Assembly (NCBI GenBank): GCA_031556065.1
Contig: JAVBTR010000018.1
Location: 47,210-111,209 of the forward strand
Reading direction: 5' to 3'
Source: JAVBTR01 sp031556065
Lineage (GTDB): Bacteria > Bacillota > Clostridia > Christensenellales > Aristaeellaceae
DNA length: 64,000 nucleotides
Part shown: one piece after another, positions 25,912 through 34,492 of the stretch
Layout: the number at the start of each line of letters is the position of its first letter
Position numbering within the stretch: the first letter of the stretch is position 1
Position numbers and translations under genes: made by a program
Notes under the pieces: model-generated
What the model saw: only the letters and a program-made list of their open reading frames with translations
Told to the model about the DNA's origin: nothing
The model's database searches: none

Positions 25912-28299
25912 ATGGATACCGTTCACCTCAACCCTTCAGGCTTTATTACGGATTGGCTGGTCAGCGGCCCCGCAGTTCATCCTTTTTCGATGGAAAACCA
26001 CCAGATCGATCAGCTGGCTTATGAAAAAAAGCTGCGCATGCATGTAAGAAATGAAGACTATTCTCCACCCGAGCACATCTTTTTAGGGGAAAAATATCTT
26101 GAAAACAATCCCTGGCGCTATCACTTCACCAACCGGAACTGGTTTGTGCAATTTACCCGCCCTGGTATGGATACCCACCGTGTGGATGGGGCAGCGGCTG
26201 TGGTGATCATTTCCCCGGAAGACAAGGAAGTGGAAGCCAAGCTATGGACCTACGCCAGCCTCGATATGTGGCTTGGCCAAGAAAAGGTGGCGACCATTCC
26301 CCACGGTGTCTATAAGCCAATTCTGCAAAAGACCGTTACCCTATCCCTTCGAGCTGGGGAAAACACGGTTTTTGTACGCCTGCAAGCCCTGGGCGTCCGC
26401 GATACCCGGAGCCTCTTTGCCCTGCAACTGCCCACCGATCAAAACCTGAAAACCGCCCTGCCCGATCAGGGGCATACCGCCCCCGTTGCCGCCGCGGCAA
26501 GGTGGCTGCGCTCCATTTCCTTTAAGGACGGCGCCCTTCAATTTACCCCGCCGCCTTGTGAAGCCACCATCTGCGGCCAAAGCCTTCAAGGGCAATCCCA
26601 ATACCCCATCGGCAACGCCAGACGGCTTACGGTGGATGTAAAGGCTGGGGGGCAATGCTTTAAAAGAACGTTTGAGTTCGCCCAAAACATTCGCCCTGTC
26701 TATATAGAAGAGCCTGCCGACACAGCCACCGCCAGGCAGCACATGTTTGCCTTTATCGCCAAACAGGAGAAGGTGCCCCGGGGCTCCTCCACCTACTTTG
26801 CAGGCTATAACATTCTGGCCCGCTATGCCACAAAAACCCAAACCGGGCTGGATTACGACCTGTTTTACAGCGATCTGAAGGTAATAGAAGAACGGCATGA
26901 CTGTTCCGAGTTTATTGCAGCCGCCCTTTTGCGCCTGGTACGGGAATATGACCTTGGCACTGCTGCCCTGGATGAAATGAAACGGGTCTTTCTGGGTTAC
27001 CGCTATTGGATGGACGAGCAAGGCTCGGACGGCATGTGTTTCTGGAGCGAGAACCATGCGCTGATGTTCTTTGGCGTGCAGCTACTGGCAGGAGAGATGT
27101 GGCCTGATGCTGTGTTTGAACGCTCTGGCCGCACAGGCCGCCAGCAATATGAAACTGCGCTTAAACGTTGCCAGGATTGGCTGGATGACGTACTGGCCCA
27201 TGGGTTTGAAGAGTTTTTAAGCGCCAATTACATGAACGTTACCCTGGGCGCGCTCATAAACCTTATCGACTACGGCCCTGCCGGCATCAGCGAAAAAGCC
27301 ACCAAGGTGCTGGATGAGCAGTTCCGCCAGATTGGGCTGCAAACCTTTGACGGGTCGATCATTGCACCCCAGGGCCGGGTTTACCGGGCAGCCATCTATC
27401 CCTTTGAACAGGATTCCCAGGGCATGCTGCACTATCTTAGCCGGCATAACCCCTTTTGCGCAGCCTCCGACAGCTGGTGGCTGGCCTCCCTGGCCACCAG
27501 CAAATATGTTATCCCGGATGAAATGATCCAGCAGCTCACCCACACCCCCACACAAACCACCTATTTTTCCGGCAATGCCTGCATCTATCTGAACAAAACA
27601 GCCGACTACATGCTCACAGGCGTACAATGCCCCTCCGGACAGCCCCGACGCTGGCGCAATGTGTATTCTGATCCTGGCGTGGATACGGGCAGCAATGACT
27701 ACGTGAAGTCCTTAAACGAAAAGTTCCATGGCACCAGCTACTTAACCCCCGGGCAGTATGGGTATCAGCAGCATTTTGGTTACATGGCGCTCAGCTGTGA
27801 AGCCGTAGCCTTTACAAGCCATCCGGGAACCGGGGGTGAGGATGGCAGCATGCGCCCTGGCTACTGGTATGCAAATGGCATCATGCCTGCCCAGAAAATA
27901 GTTGGCGGCACCTTGGGACAAATCTACGCTATCGATGAAACCCATCCCCTGGATTTTGTGCACCTGTATTTCCCCAGCATGAAATTCGACATCTGGCAAA
28001 CACAGGGCAACTGGCTGTTTGCAAAAAAGCAAGGAGGTTATCTGGCCATCTGGTGCAGCCAAACCCTTGAACCCTACGATGATATGCTATTCGATTGTGA
28101 ATGGCGGGCCTATGGCCGAAAAATTGCTTTTTACGGCAAGCTCTCCAGTGAAACAGAAAGCGGTTCCTTTGAAGCATTTAAAACCGCCTGCTTGGCCTGC
28201 GCTCCCGATTTTAATGAGCAAACGTTAACCCTTCAATGTGCGGATGGATTCAGCATGGATTTCCCCTTTGAACGGGACGACACCCAATTTCTGGGCTAA
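25912..28299 (+). CDS. Uncharacterised 795-residue protein, probably glycan-active
   Basis: A large cytoplasmic protein (no signal peptide or membrane segment), fourth gene of the importer operon, with a GGAG site before ATG 25912. The first 250 residues look beta-rich (VDGAAAVVIISPEDKEVEAK, LSLRAGENTVFVRLQALG), like a carbohydrate-binding jelly roll. The middle (about 270-560) is helical and contains FWSENHALMFFGVQLLAGEM. That W-SENH-x-LM pattern is one I associate with alpha/alpha-toroid glycosidases or lyases. The C-terminal 230 residues are again beta-rich. I cannot name a family. Context suggests it acts on the imported, perhaps acylated, oligosaccharide together with the deacetylase. 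Confidence 0.7.
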   Translation: MDTVHLNPSGFITDWLVSGPAVHPFSMENHQIDQLAYEKKLRMHVRNEDYSPPEHIFLGEKYLENNPWRYHFTNRNWFVQFTRPGMDTHRVDGAAAVVIISPEDKEVEAKLWTYASLDMWLGQEKVATIPHGVYKPILQKTVTLSLRAGENTVFVRLQALGVRDTRSLFALQLPTDQNLKTALPDQGHTAPVAAAARWLRSISFKDGALQFTPPPCEATICGQSLQGQSQYPIGNARRLTVDVKAGGQCFKRTFEFAQNIRPVYIEEPADTATARQHMFAFIAKQEKVPRGSSTYFAGYNILARYATKTQTGLDYDLFYSDLKVIEERHDCSEFIAAALLRLVREYDLGTAALDEMKRVFLGYRYWMDEQGSDGMCFWSENHALMFFGVQLLAGEMWPDAVFERSGRTGRQQYETALKRCQDWLDDVLAHGFEEFLSANYMNVTLGALINLIDYGPAGISEKATKVLDEQFRQIGLQTFDGSIIAPQGRVYRAAIYPFEQDSQGMLHYLSRHNPFCAASDSWWLASLATSKYVIPDEMIQQLTHTPTQTTYFSGNACIYLNKTADYMLTGVQCPSGQPRRWRNVYSDPGVDTGSNDYVKSLNEKFHGTSYLTPGQYGYQQHFGYMALSCEAVAFTSHPGTGGEDGSMRPGYWYANGIMPAQKIVGGTLGQIYAIDETHPLDFVHLYFPSMKFDIWQTQGNWLFAKKQGGYLAIWCSQTLEPYDDMLFDCEWRAYGRKIAFYGKLSSETESGSFEAFKTACLACAPDFNEQTLTLQCADGFSMDFPFERDDTQFLG

Positions 28300-28322
28300 T
28301 TAAGAAAGGGGTTGGCGCATTC

Positions 28323-29153
28323 ATGTCGAACATTGTCTACGAACGCTTACGTTTAATGGTTATCGGCGCTCACCAGGACGATCCCGAGGCTGTTGGCGGT
28401 ATCGCGATTAAGTTTGCCCGCCTTGGCCATACTGTCGCCTTTCTAAGTGCCACCAATGGCCAATCCGGTCACCAGGTTTACCCGGGGTATCAACTGGTTC
28501 AAATCCGTGAAGCGGAAAAAAGCCGCGCCAAGGAAGTCCTTGGCATTGCACAGTATGAGACGTTGGACATTAATGACGGATATCTGACCACCCAGATACA
28601 TGACCGGGAAAGAATGATGCGCGCTATACGTACCTTTTCTCCCGATGTGATCATCACCCATCGGCCTTGGGATTACCATCCCGATCACCGCAACACCGCT
28701 CAATTGGTAGCGGATTGTTCGTACCTGCTTCGGGTGCCCAATTTTTTACCCACAGTACCTGCAATGGAAAAAATGCCGCTTATCTTTTACATGAATGACC
28801 GGTTTCAAAAACCCTGCCCTTTCCGGGGGGATGTCGTGATCGATATCGAAGATGTTTTTGAACAACGGCTTGCTGCCTTGGCCAAGCACGAAAGCCAGGT
28901 GTATGATTGGCTGCCCTGGGTCAGCGGCGTGGATCCCAGCACCTTACCCCAGGACCCCAGGGTGCGGCTGGATTGGCTAAGGGAACACCACAAGCCGCGT
29001 GCCCTGTGGCAAGCCCCGCTTTTTAAAGAAGCTTTAACGGCCCGCTACGGTGCCGAGCGTGCTAAAACCATCCGCTACTGTGAAGCCCTGGAAGCCTGCG
29101 AATACGGTGCCAGCCACGAAGGTGTGGATTATCTTCGCTTGTTCCCCTTTTAA
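28323..29153 (+). CDS. PIG-L family deacetylase (LmbE-like)
   Basis: A 276-residue enzyme of the N-acetylglucosaminyl deacetylase (PIG-L/MshB/BshB) family. The zinc-binding motif AHQDDPE is at about residues 16-22 and the second ligand motif is HPDHRNTAQ. The first motif has Gln where most members have Pro (AHPDDE). These enzymes remove acetyl groups from N-acetylated amino sugars or related compounds. It lies 23 bases after the 795-residue protein and is the last gene before a terminator, so it likely deacetylates the substrate brought in by the importer. Confidence 0.9.
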   Translation: MSNIVYERLRLMVIGAHQDDPEAVGGIAIKFARLGHTVAFLSATNGQSGHQVYPGYQLVQIREAEKSRAKEVLGIAQYETLDINDGYLTTQIHDRERMMRAIRTFSPDVIITHRPWDYHPDHRNTAQLVADCSYLLRVPNFLPTVPAMEKMPLIFYMNDRFQKPCPFRGDVVIDIEDVFEQRLAALAKHESQVYDWLPWVSGVDPSTLPQDPRVRLDWLREHHKPRALWQAPLFKEALTARYGAERAKTIRYCEALEACEYGASHEGVDYLRLFPF

Positions 29154-29177
29154 ACCACACTTCTTCCATTTCCAATG

Positions 29178-29206
29178 GCCGGAGGCAATGCATCGTCATC
29201 CTCCGG
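29178..29206 (+). terminator. Rho-independent terminator after the deacetylase gene
   Basis: GCCGGAGG and CCTCCGGC form an 8-bp stem around a 13-base loop, followed by TTTATT, shortly after the deacetylase stop at 29153. It separates the importer operon from the MFS gene, and it argues that the MFS gene does not begin at the ATG at 29175, inside the stem. Confidence 0.75.
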
Positions 29207-29255
29207 CTTTATTAAAGCCACGCCAGCTTTGGCGCTGAAAGGTTTGAAAAACAAC

Positions 29256-30434
29256 ATGGTCAAAATGCTCAAAGCCTACAAGCAAAAAGGGCTGCTTCTT
29301 TTTCTTTTATTGTATCTGGTTTTTTATACAACGGACGCGGCAAGCGGCTATTTTATGATCTTCCTTAAAAGCATCGGCTTTAATACGCTGCAAATGGGCC
29401 TGCTTACTTCAGGCGCTGCCTTAACCGCAATGGTTTTTCAGCCACTGGCTGGCAGAATGGCCGACCGTTCCAAAACAAAGAACATGGTGCTGACCGTCAT
29501 GCTGCTTTGCGCTGCCGCCATGGCCATGCTTCTTCGCTTGTCTACCTCGTTTTACTACATCATGCTGGTTTATACCGGCTTTCTCATCACACGCAATACC
29601 CTTCACCCGCTGACCGATTCCATCACCCTAGAGCATGCCGCTTTGAATGGCGCCGATTTCGGCCCCATACGCACCATGGGCTGTCTGGGCTATGCGGGCA
29701 TGTCCATTATAGCTGGGCGAATCGCGCAAAAAAATCCCGCAGATACCTTTATCCTTTTTGCTGTCATGGCGCTTGCCACAGTGGTGCTTGTACAGTTTCT
29801 GCCCAAATCCTACGGCGTGCAAAGGGGCAAGCGTTTAAACCCCATGCTGATCTTCACCAACAAAACCATATTGCTGTACACGCTCTTCGCCATGGTCATG
29901 GGTTTTTCAAAGAGTTTCTATCATAGTTATTTTTCTGTTTACTTTACAAGCGATTTAGGCGGTTCCGCGGATTTATACGGCATTTTGCTTTCTATTGCCG
30001 CACTGATGGAAATCCCGATTATTTTCTCCATCGATAAGCTGCACCGCCGTTTTGGCACCCGCAGCATGCTTCTCTTTGCGGCACTGGTTGAAACCGCCCG
30101 CTGGGGCATGACGGCGCTGATCACTGACCCGGTTGCCCAGATCATCATGCACGCGGTTTTAGGTGCCAATAACATGACCTTGAGCCTCACCATGATCATG
30201 TTTATCGACAGTGCCGTAGCACCCCATCTTAAAACCACAGGCCAAGCCACCTATGCCATGTGCACCAGCATCGGCTCCCTGCTGGTTGGCAACCTTTTAG
30301 GGGGCGCTGTAAGCAATATCACAGGTATCCGCCCGGTGTTTTTCGCCTGCATGGTTATTAACGCCCTGGCCTTGATTCTCTTTGCTTTTGTTACAGGCAA
30401 AAGGCCTGCCGCAATGGACAGGCCCGTAAGCTAA
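29256..30434 (+). CDS. Major facilitator superfamily transporter, LacY/MFS_1-like
   Basis: A 12-segment membrane transporter of about 392 residues. It opens LLFLLLYLVFYTTDAASGYF and shows the MFS loop motif GRMADRSKTKNMVL between segments 2 and 3. The short middle loop RGKRLNPMLI separates the two halves, with the second half containing SIDKLHRRFGTRSML. It resembles sugar-proton symporters of the LacY/nucleoside type, so it may import or export a sugar. The start is uncertain (ATG 29256 or 29265; a GAAAGG site lies 13 bases upstream). Confidence 0.85.
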   Translation: MVKMLKAYKQKGLLLFLLLYLVFYTTDAASGYFMIFLKSIGFNTLQMGLLTSGAALTAMVFQPLAGRMADRSKTKNMVLTVMLLCAAAMAMLLRLSTSFYYIMLVYTGFLITRNTLHPLTDSITLEHAALNGADFGPIRTMGCLGYAGMSIIAGRIAQKNPADTFILFAVMALATVVLVQFLPKSYGVQRGKRLNPMLIFTNKTILLYTLFAMVMGFSKSFYHSYFSVYFTSDLGGSADLYGILLSIAALMEIPIIFSIDKLHRRFGTRSMLLFAALVETARWGMTALITDPVAQIIMHAVLGANNMTLSLTMIMFIDSAVAPHLKTTGQATYAMCTSIGSLLVGNLLGGAVSNITGIRPVFFACMVINALALILFAFVTGKRPAAMDRPVS

Positions 30435-30445
30435 CTATAAATGTA

Positions 30446-31564
30446 TCAGCATAGCCATTCAAGAGCTTCCACAAACGCCAACAGCGTCAGGGATTGGCCG
30501 TATGCCATGGGTCCTTGAATGATATTTTTATAATGTCCGGCGTTTTCCCCTACCACGGTTCCCGCCGAAACACCCTGCACCGTTCCATCTGCCGCCACCC
30601 GCGTCATGACCGCCTTAACGCAGTTAAGAGCAGGCTGCAAGAAGGTTTCAGGCAGTACTCCGTTTTTGATTAACCGCAGCCATCCTGCCGCAATCGCCGC
30701 GCTGCCGGATGTTTCGGCGTAGCTTGCAGGATCGTCAAGCACTGTATGCCATAGCCCATCCGCACTTTGAAGGGGCAATAGTGCCTCCCCTTGGGCACGC
30801 AGCAGGTTCCCAAGATGGGTTTCCATATGGACAGGCAAATCCGCATTCCCTTTAAGCCAGTATGACATGGCTAAAGTATACCAGCTGTTTCCCCGCAACC
30901 AGAAAACCTGGCCAAAGTTGTCATTGCGTTTAAAGCTCCAGCCATGGTGAAACAGACCTGTCTGCTTATCGTACAAATACTGGGTATGTGCCAGTGCCTG
31001 CTCCATGGCTTGTTCACACCAATCCGCCCGGCCCCAAGTGCGTCCGGCCTGATGCAGAAACAGCACCGCCATAAACAGCGTATCGATCCACAGCTCCCCT
31101 TCATTTAGCTGCACCGCCTGGTCGTCCTCAAAGGAGGTAATGACATGCTGAAGGCCGCCCCACCGGGTTTTAGGTGCCTTAATGCAAAGCCAATCTGCCC
31201 AATCGGTTAAAAGGAGTGTATACCTTTCTTGCTCTGCCAAGGAAGGACACTTAATCAAAGCCAGTAAAGGTGCCGTGGTGTTGATATTGCGGGCTGGCAG
31301 GCCTTCCTGCAGCCGGGCAGCAAACCAGCTTTCCAAAAAGCCCTCATAGCGGGGGTAGCTTTTAAGCTGGCATAGGTTAATCAATCCCAGCAGACCAACC
31401 CCCTGGGGCCAATCCCATACGGAAATACCGAAATCTCGCCTGATGACGCCTTCCCTCACCCCTCCCGGAATTTCCATGGCAACCGCCCGGGTATTATCCC
31501 AATCAAGCAAGCGGTCTGCCACCTTTTCAGCGGCGGCGCATACTGTTTGCCGATTGAAGACCAT
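30446..31564 (-). CDS. Unsaturated glycan hydrolase, GH88/GH105-like
   Basis: A 372-residue cytoplasmic (alpha/alpha)6-barrel protein. Family-like motifs are WDWPQGVGLLGL, ELWIDTLFMAVLFL (Asp near residue 161 in the position of a catalytic Asp of the YteR group) and FWLRGNSWYTLAMSYWL. Such enzymes remove unsaturated uronic acids from lyase-generated pectin or rhamnogalacturonan oligosaccharides. Its ATG overlaps the TAA of the upstream 563-residue gene by one base (TAATG), with GGGAGG before it, so the two are co-translated. It ends 11 bases from the convergent MFS gene. Confidence 0.82.
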   Translation of the reverse strand: MVFNRQTVCAAAEKVADRLLDWDNTRAVAMEIPGGVREGVIRRDFGISVWDWPQGVGLLGLINLCQLKSYPRYEGFLESWFAARLQEGLPARNINTTAPLLALIKCPSLAEQERYTLLLTDWADWLCIKAPKTRWGGLQHVITSFEDDQAVQLNEGELWIDTLFMAVLFLHQAGRTWGRADWCEQAMEQALAHTQYLYDKQTGLFHHGWSFKRNDNFGQVFWLRGNSWYTLAMSYWLKGNADLPVHMETHLGNLLRAQGEALLPLQSADGLWHTVLDDPASYAETSGSAAIAAGWLRLIKNGVLPETFLQPALNCVKAVMTRVAADGTVQGVSAGTVVGENAGHYKNIIQGPMAYGQSLTLLAFVEALEWLC

Positions 31565-33255
31565 TATTCTTCCTCCCGTTCAAAGGTCAAATGGAAAGAC
31601 ATGTGTTTGTTTTGCGCATCCTTTGCCCCGCAAAAATAAACCACCCGCCAATGGGTTTCATCCATGCGGCGAATATGGGGCTGGGGCGCCTTGGCTTCCA
31701 CCTTCACCTTCAGTCCAGAGACCAACCATTGGTTTTGCGAAAAAGCCACATCATCGCCAGCAGCGCATTCAAACTCAAAATACACTTCCAGATCCCTCTG
31801 AAGGAGGATTTCCACATCGGCGTTTACCTGGTTATGCTGTGTTTCCGCGTTAAAAACCACCATATGATAGCCATCGTTTTGCCCGTAGGCATCGCTCCTG
31901 CGCATCCGCATGCTGGACACCCCGCCGGTTCGGTCCCGCCAATAGGCTGTTACCGGATGCAACTGCCCGCTGATATTGCGGCTGCCGCTCATAGCGCCTA
32001 CCATCAGGTTTTCACCCATCCAGGCTGTTGCGGTGCACACCGCCTGCTCTTTTAAGGGATTCCCCCGCTCGCTTAACTCGCGGAATTGCCTAAAAATAAT
32101 CCGCTCCCCTTCAAATTGCAAGATCGTCTCCTGCACCTTTGGGGGAATTTCCACTCCGTTCAAAACCAGCATGGGATTGTGATCGCTTTCGCAGTTAAAA
32201 GGATGCTTATTGAAACGCTTTTGCCCTAAGCCCAAGAATAAAAGGGCATGCAGAGACGTATGGGCTGCCATATCCATTTCGTAATTCCGTGAAAAGGGCC
32301 CGCACAGATTATCCATCCCCGGATGGTAAAACAAGGCCACATCTTCCCAAATGGCTGCTTCCAGCTGGATTCCCATTTCCCGAATAGCTGGCGACGGGGC
32401 GAATTGACGCCAATAGCCTATGGCTGTTAAATCCACACCGCAATAGGTGGGCGAGTTAAACTCGTGAATGGCGTGGAACTCGTCGTATTCCCCTTTAAAC
32501 CGTTTTGCATAATCAAAGGCGTATGCCCGGGCGTTTTCATCCTTCAAGCGCAGCCCAAAGTAATCCAATACAAACACATGCATGATTTCGATATTGGTAT
32601 TCAGCGGCGTGAGATTTCTTTTACTCCGCTCCATGGCCCCATCCATCCCAAGGCGTGCTGCATGTTCGATTCTGGCAACCAGCTCCCCAGGCAGCAGCTC
32701 CTCGAAACAGGCCAGGATCAGTGCCATGGCGCACAGCACAAACTCCCGCCAGTTGGGATCGTAGCTTGTCCACACAATGGGCAGCGCATCGCCCTGAGCG
32801 CCCCGGACCTGGGCCAGAATATCCGCAGCATGCTCTTTGAGCCCTTCTTGGTTTTTCAGCCTTTCAAGAAGGCATTCTTCAATCCTGCTGTTGGTTACAT
32901 CCGCAAAATAGCGCTGTACCGGCGTGATCTGCTTATATGGCAGCACCCCAAGAGCCGGCCCTGCTTCTTCCGGCGCCCGCAGGAATGTGCCATGAAAGAT
33001 TTCCTCCGGCTGATCCAGCTGGGTGTCCAAAACCGCGTGAATCACTTTAGCTGCCCGCTGTACATCGCCCTCATTCTGGCGAATCAAAAGGCCCAAGGCG
33101 TAGTGGGCGCTGGCCCTCACCTCATGAGCACCGCGGTACCCTGGGTAATTCGCCGTCAAAAGTCCATAAGCCTCATCATACCTTGTATCCAGTACCGTCA
33201 TGGTTTCTGTCAAAAGTGTCTGCGCTTCCGCGCCCAGCATTTGCTGTTGATACAT
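31564..33255 (-). CDS. Uncharacterised 563-residue helical protein paired with the GH105-like gene
   Basis: I do not recognise a named family. The first 330 residues are helix-rich and contain paired-helix features (EVRASAHYALGLLIRQNE, YCGVDLTAIGYWRQFAPSPA, YHPGMDNLCGPFSRNYEMDM). The last 200 residues look beta-rich (FEFECAAGDDVAFSQNQWLV). This helical-barrel plus beta-sandwich layout matches the heparinase II/III-like and related polysaccharide lyase superfamilies, but catalytic residues cannot be assigned. There is no signal peptide. The ATG at 33255 follows GGGGAGG; a TTG one codon earlier is possible. Coupling to the GH105-like enzyme suggests a role in degrading an acidic oligosaccharide. 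Confidence 0.65.
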   Translation of the reverse strand: MYQQQMLGAEAQTLLTETMTVLDTRYDEAYGLLTANYPGYRGAHEVRASAHYALGLLIRQNEGDVQRAAKVIHAVLDTQLDQPEEIFHGTFLRAPEEAGPALGVLPYKQITPVQRYFADVTNSRIEECLLERLKNQEGLKEHAADILAQVRGAQGDALPIVWTSYDPNWREFVLCAMALILACFEELLPGELVARIEHAARLGMDGAMERSKRNLTPLNTNIEIMHVFVLDYFGLRLKDENARAYAFDYAKRFKGEYDEFHAIHEFNSPTYCGVDLTAIGYWRQFAPSPAIREMGIQLEAAIWEDVALFYHPGMDNLCGPFSRNYEMDMAAHTSLHALLFLGLGQKRFNKHPFNCESDHNPMLVLNGVEIPPKVQETILQFEGERIIFRQFRELSERGNPLKEQAVCTATAWMGENLMVGAMSGSRNISGQLHPVTAYWRDRTGGVSSMRMRRSDAYGQNDGYHMVVFNAETQHNQVNADVEILLQRDLEVYFEFECAAGDDVAFSQNQWLVSGLKVKVEAKAPQPHIRRMDETHWRVVYFCGAKDAQNKHMSFHLTFEREEE

Positions 33256-33316
33256 CAATTGTAATGCCTCCCCTCTTTCCTTTTATTGTGTCTGTTCAGC
33301 TTCTCTTCGTCAAGGG

Positions 33317-33345
33317 GTTTCGCATAATTCCATGGATTATGAAAC
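33317..33345. promoter_or_regulatory. Imperfect palindrome in a divergent control region
   Basis: GTTTCGCATAAT and ATTATGAAAC are inverted around CCATGG, between the divergent 563-residue gene (minus, start 33255) and aldose epimerase (plus, start 33397). Its position and symmetry fit a repressor operator. No adjacent regulator gene is present. Confidence 0.4.
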
Positions 33346-33396
33346 CTTCTTCATTCTAAAGAACACAAAACCATTATTAATAAGGAGTGACCCGCC

Positions 33397-34434
33397 ATGT
33401 CCCATACCACTGCCCCCTTTGGAACCATGCCCGACGGTACCCCCATTGCCACCCACACCCTTAAAAACAACCTTGGCATGCGCCTTACCGCGGTAGAATA
33501 CGGTGCCATTTTAACAAACCTGCTGGTGCCCGATTATAAAAGTAATCCGGTGGATATTCTTTTGGGCCAGGACACGCTTCAAGCATATGTATCGGGCGGG
33601 CCCTTTGCCGGGGCAGTGATTGGCCGTGTGGCCAACCGTATCAGCCAAGCGCAGTTTGAACTGGATGGCAGGGCTTATACCCTTGAAAAAAACAGTGGCG
33701 AATGCAATATTCACAGTGGCAGCGGCCGCTATGCTTACCGGGTTTTTGAAGCAACGGATTCTTCCGACAGCGATTCCATTGCCGTTACCTTTTCCCTGCT
33801 CGATCATGGCGAGGGCGGTTTTCCAGGGGAGGTGCAGGTAACGGTGCGCTATGCGCTTTCCCGGCAAAGCAATACCTTCACCATTTTTTACCATGCTCTG
33901 CCTTCGGAAAATACACCCATCAACCTAACCAATCACGCTTACTTTAACCTGGCAGGACACAACAGCGGCAGCATTACCAACCATGTCTTTAAAATCGACG
34001 CTGATTTTTACTTGCCCAGCAGCCCAGGTGGTATGCCCACAGGCGAAATCCTTTCTGTAACCGGCTCCCCCTTTGATTGGCGGCATCCCCACACCCTGCA
34101 AGCCTGTCTTGACGAATGTGGACACGGGTTCGATCACCACTTCTGTGTGCGGGGCCATGGCCTGCGCCATGCTGCCACCGCCTTCGCGCCGGAATCCGGC
34201 ATTGAAATGAAGGTTTTCACCGACCTGCCCGGTATGCAGTTTTTTACTCCCTCGCGGCCTGCTCAAAGCGTTGCTAAGGGGCAGACGCTTTATCCCGCTC
34301 ACGCCGGGTTCTGTTTCGAAACCCAGCACTGCCCCAACGCCATTAACTTTTCCCAGTTTCCAAGCAATATCTATTCCCCCGCCAACCCCTTTTACTCCCA
34401 AACAAGCTTTGTCTTTTCCATTCAAGCGCAATAG
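33397..34434 (+). CDS. galM: Aldose 1-epimerase (galactose mutarotase)
   Basis: Interconverts alpha and beta anomers of galactose or other aldoses. Length is 345 residues, as usual. The motif NLTNHAYFNLAGH holds the catalytic-site His180, and FCFETQHCPNAINF holds the catalytic base Glu308; VIGRVANRI is the conserved N-terminal sugar-contact region. There is no signal peptide, so it is cytoplasmic. The start ATG 33397 follows AAGGAG. It probably serves sugars released by the neighbouring hydrolases and importers. Confidence 0.93.
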   Translation: MSHTTAPFGTMPDGTPIATHTLKNNLGMRLTAVEYGAILTNLLVPDYKSNPVDILLGQDTLQAYVSGGPFAGAVIGRVANRISQAQFELDGRAYTLEKNSGECNIHSGSGRYAYRVFEATDSSDSDSIAVTFSLLDHGEGGFPGEVQVTVRYALSRQSNTFTIFYHALPSENTPINLTNHAYFNLAGHNSGSITNHVFKIDADFYLPSSPGGMPTGEILSVTGSPFDWRHPHTLQACLDECGHGFDHHFCVRGHGLRHAATAFAPESGIEMKVFTDLPGMQFFTPSRPAQSVAKGQTLYPAHAGFCFETQHCPNAINFSQFPSNIYSPANPFYSQTSFVFSIQAQ

Positions 34435-34462
34435 TGGCAATGCCTTTTTACTACAAAGCAAA

Positions 34463-34486
34463 ACCCTCGGTTTCAAAGCCGAGGGT
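34463..34486. terminator. Bidirectional terminator between convergent genes
   Basis: ACCCTCGG and CCGAGGGT pair around an 8-base loop, with runs of A before and after the stem, giving U-runs on either strand. It lies between the convergent galM and chemoreceptor genes. Confidence 0.75.
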
Positions 34487-34492
34487 AAAAGG

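Noticed and set aside
26341..27057. 238-codon frame antisense to the 795-residue protein gene
   Set aside because: The opposite strand has a strong gene with ribosome binding site and operon position. This frame shows no protein-like pattern.
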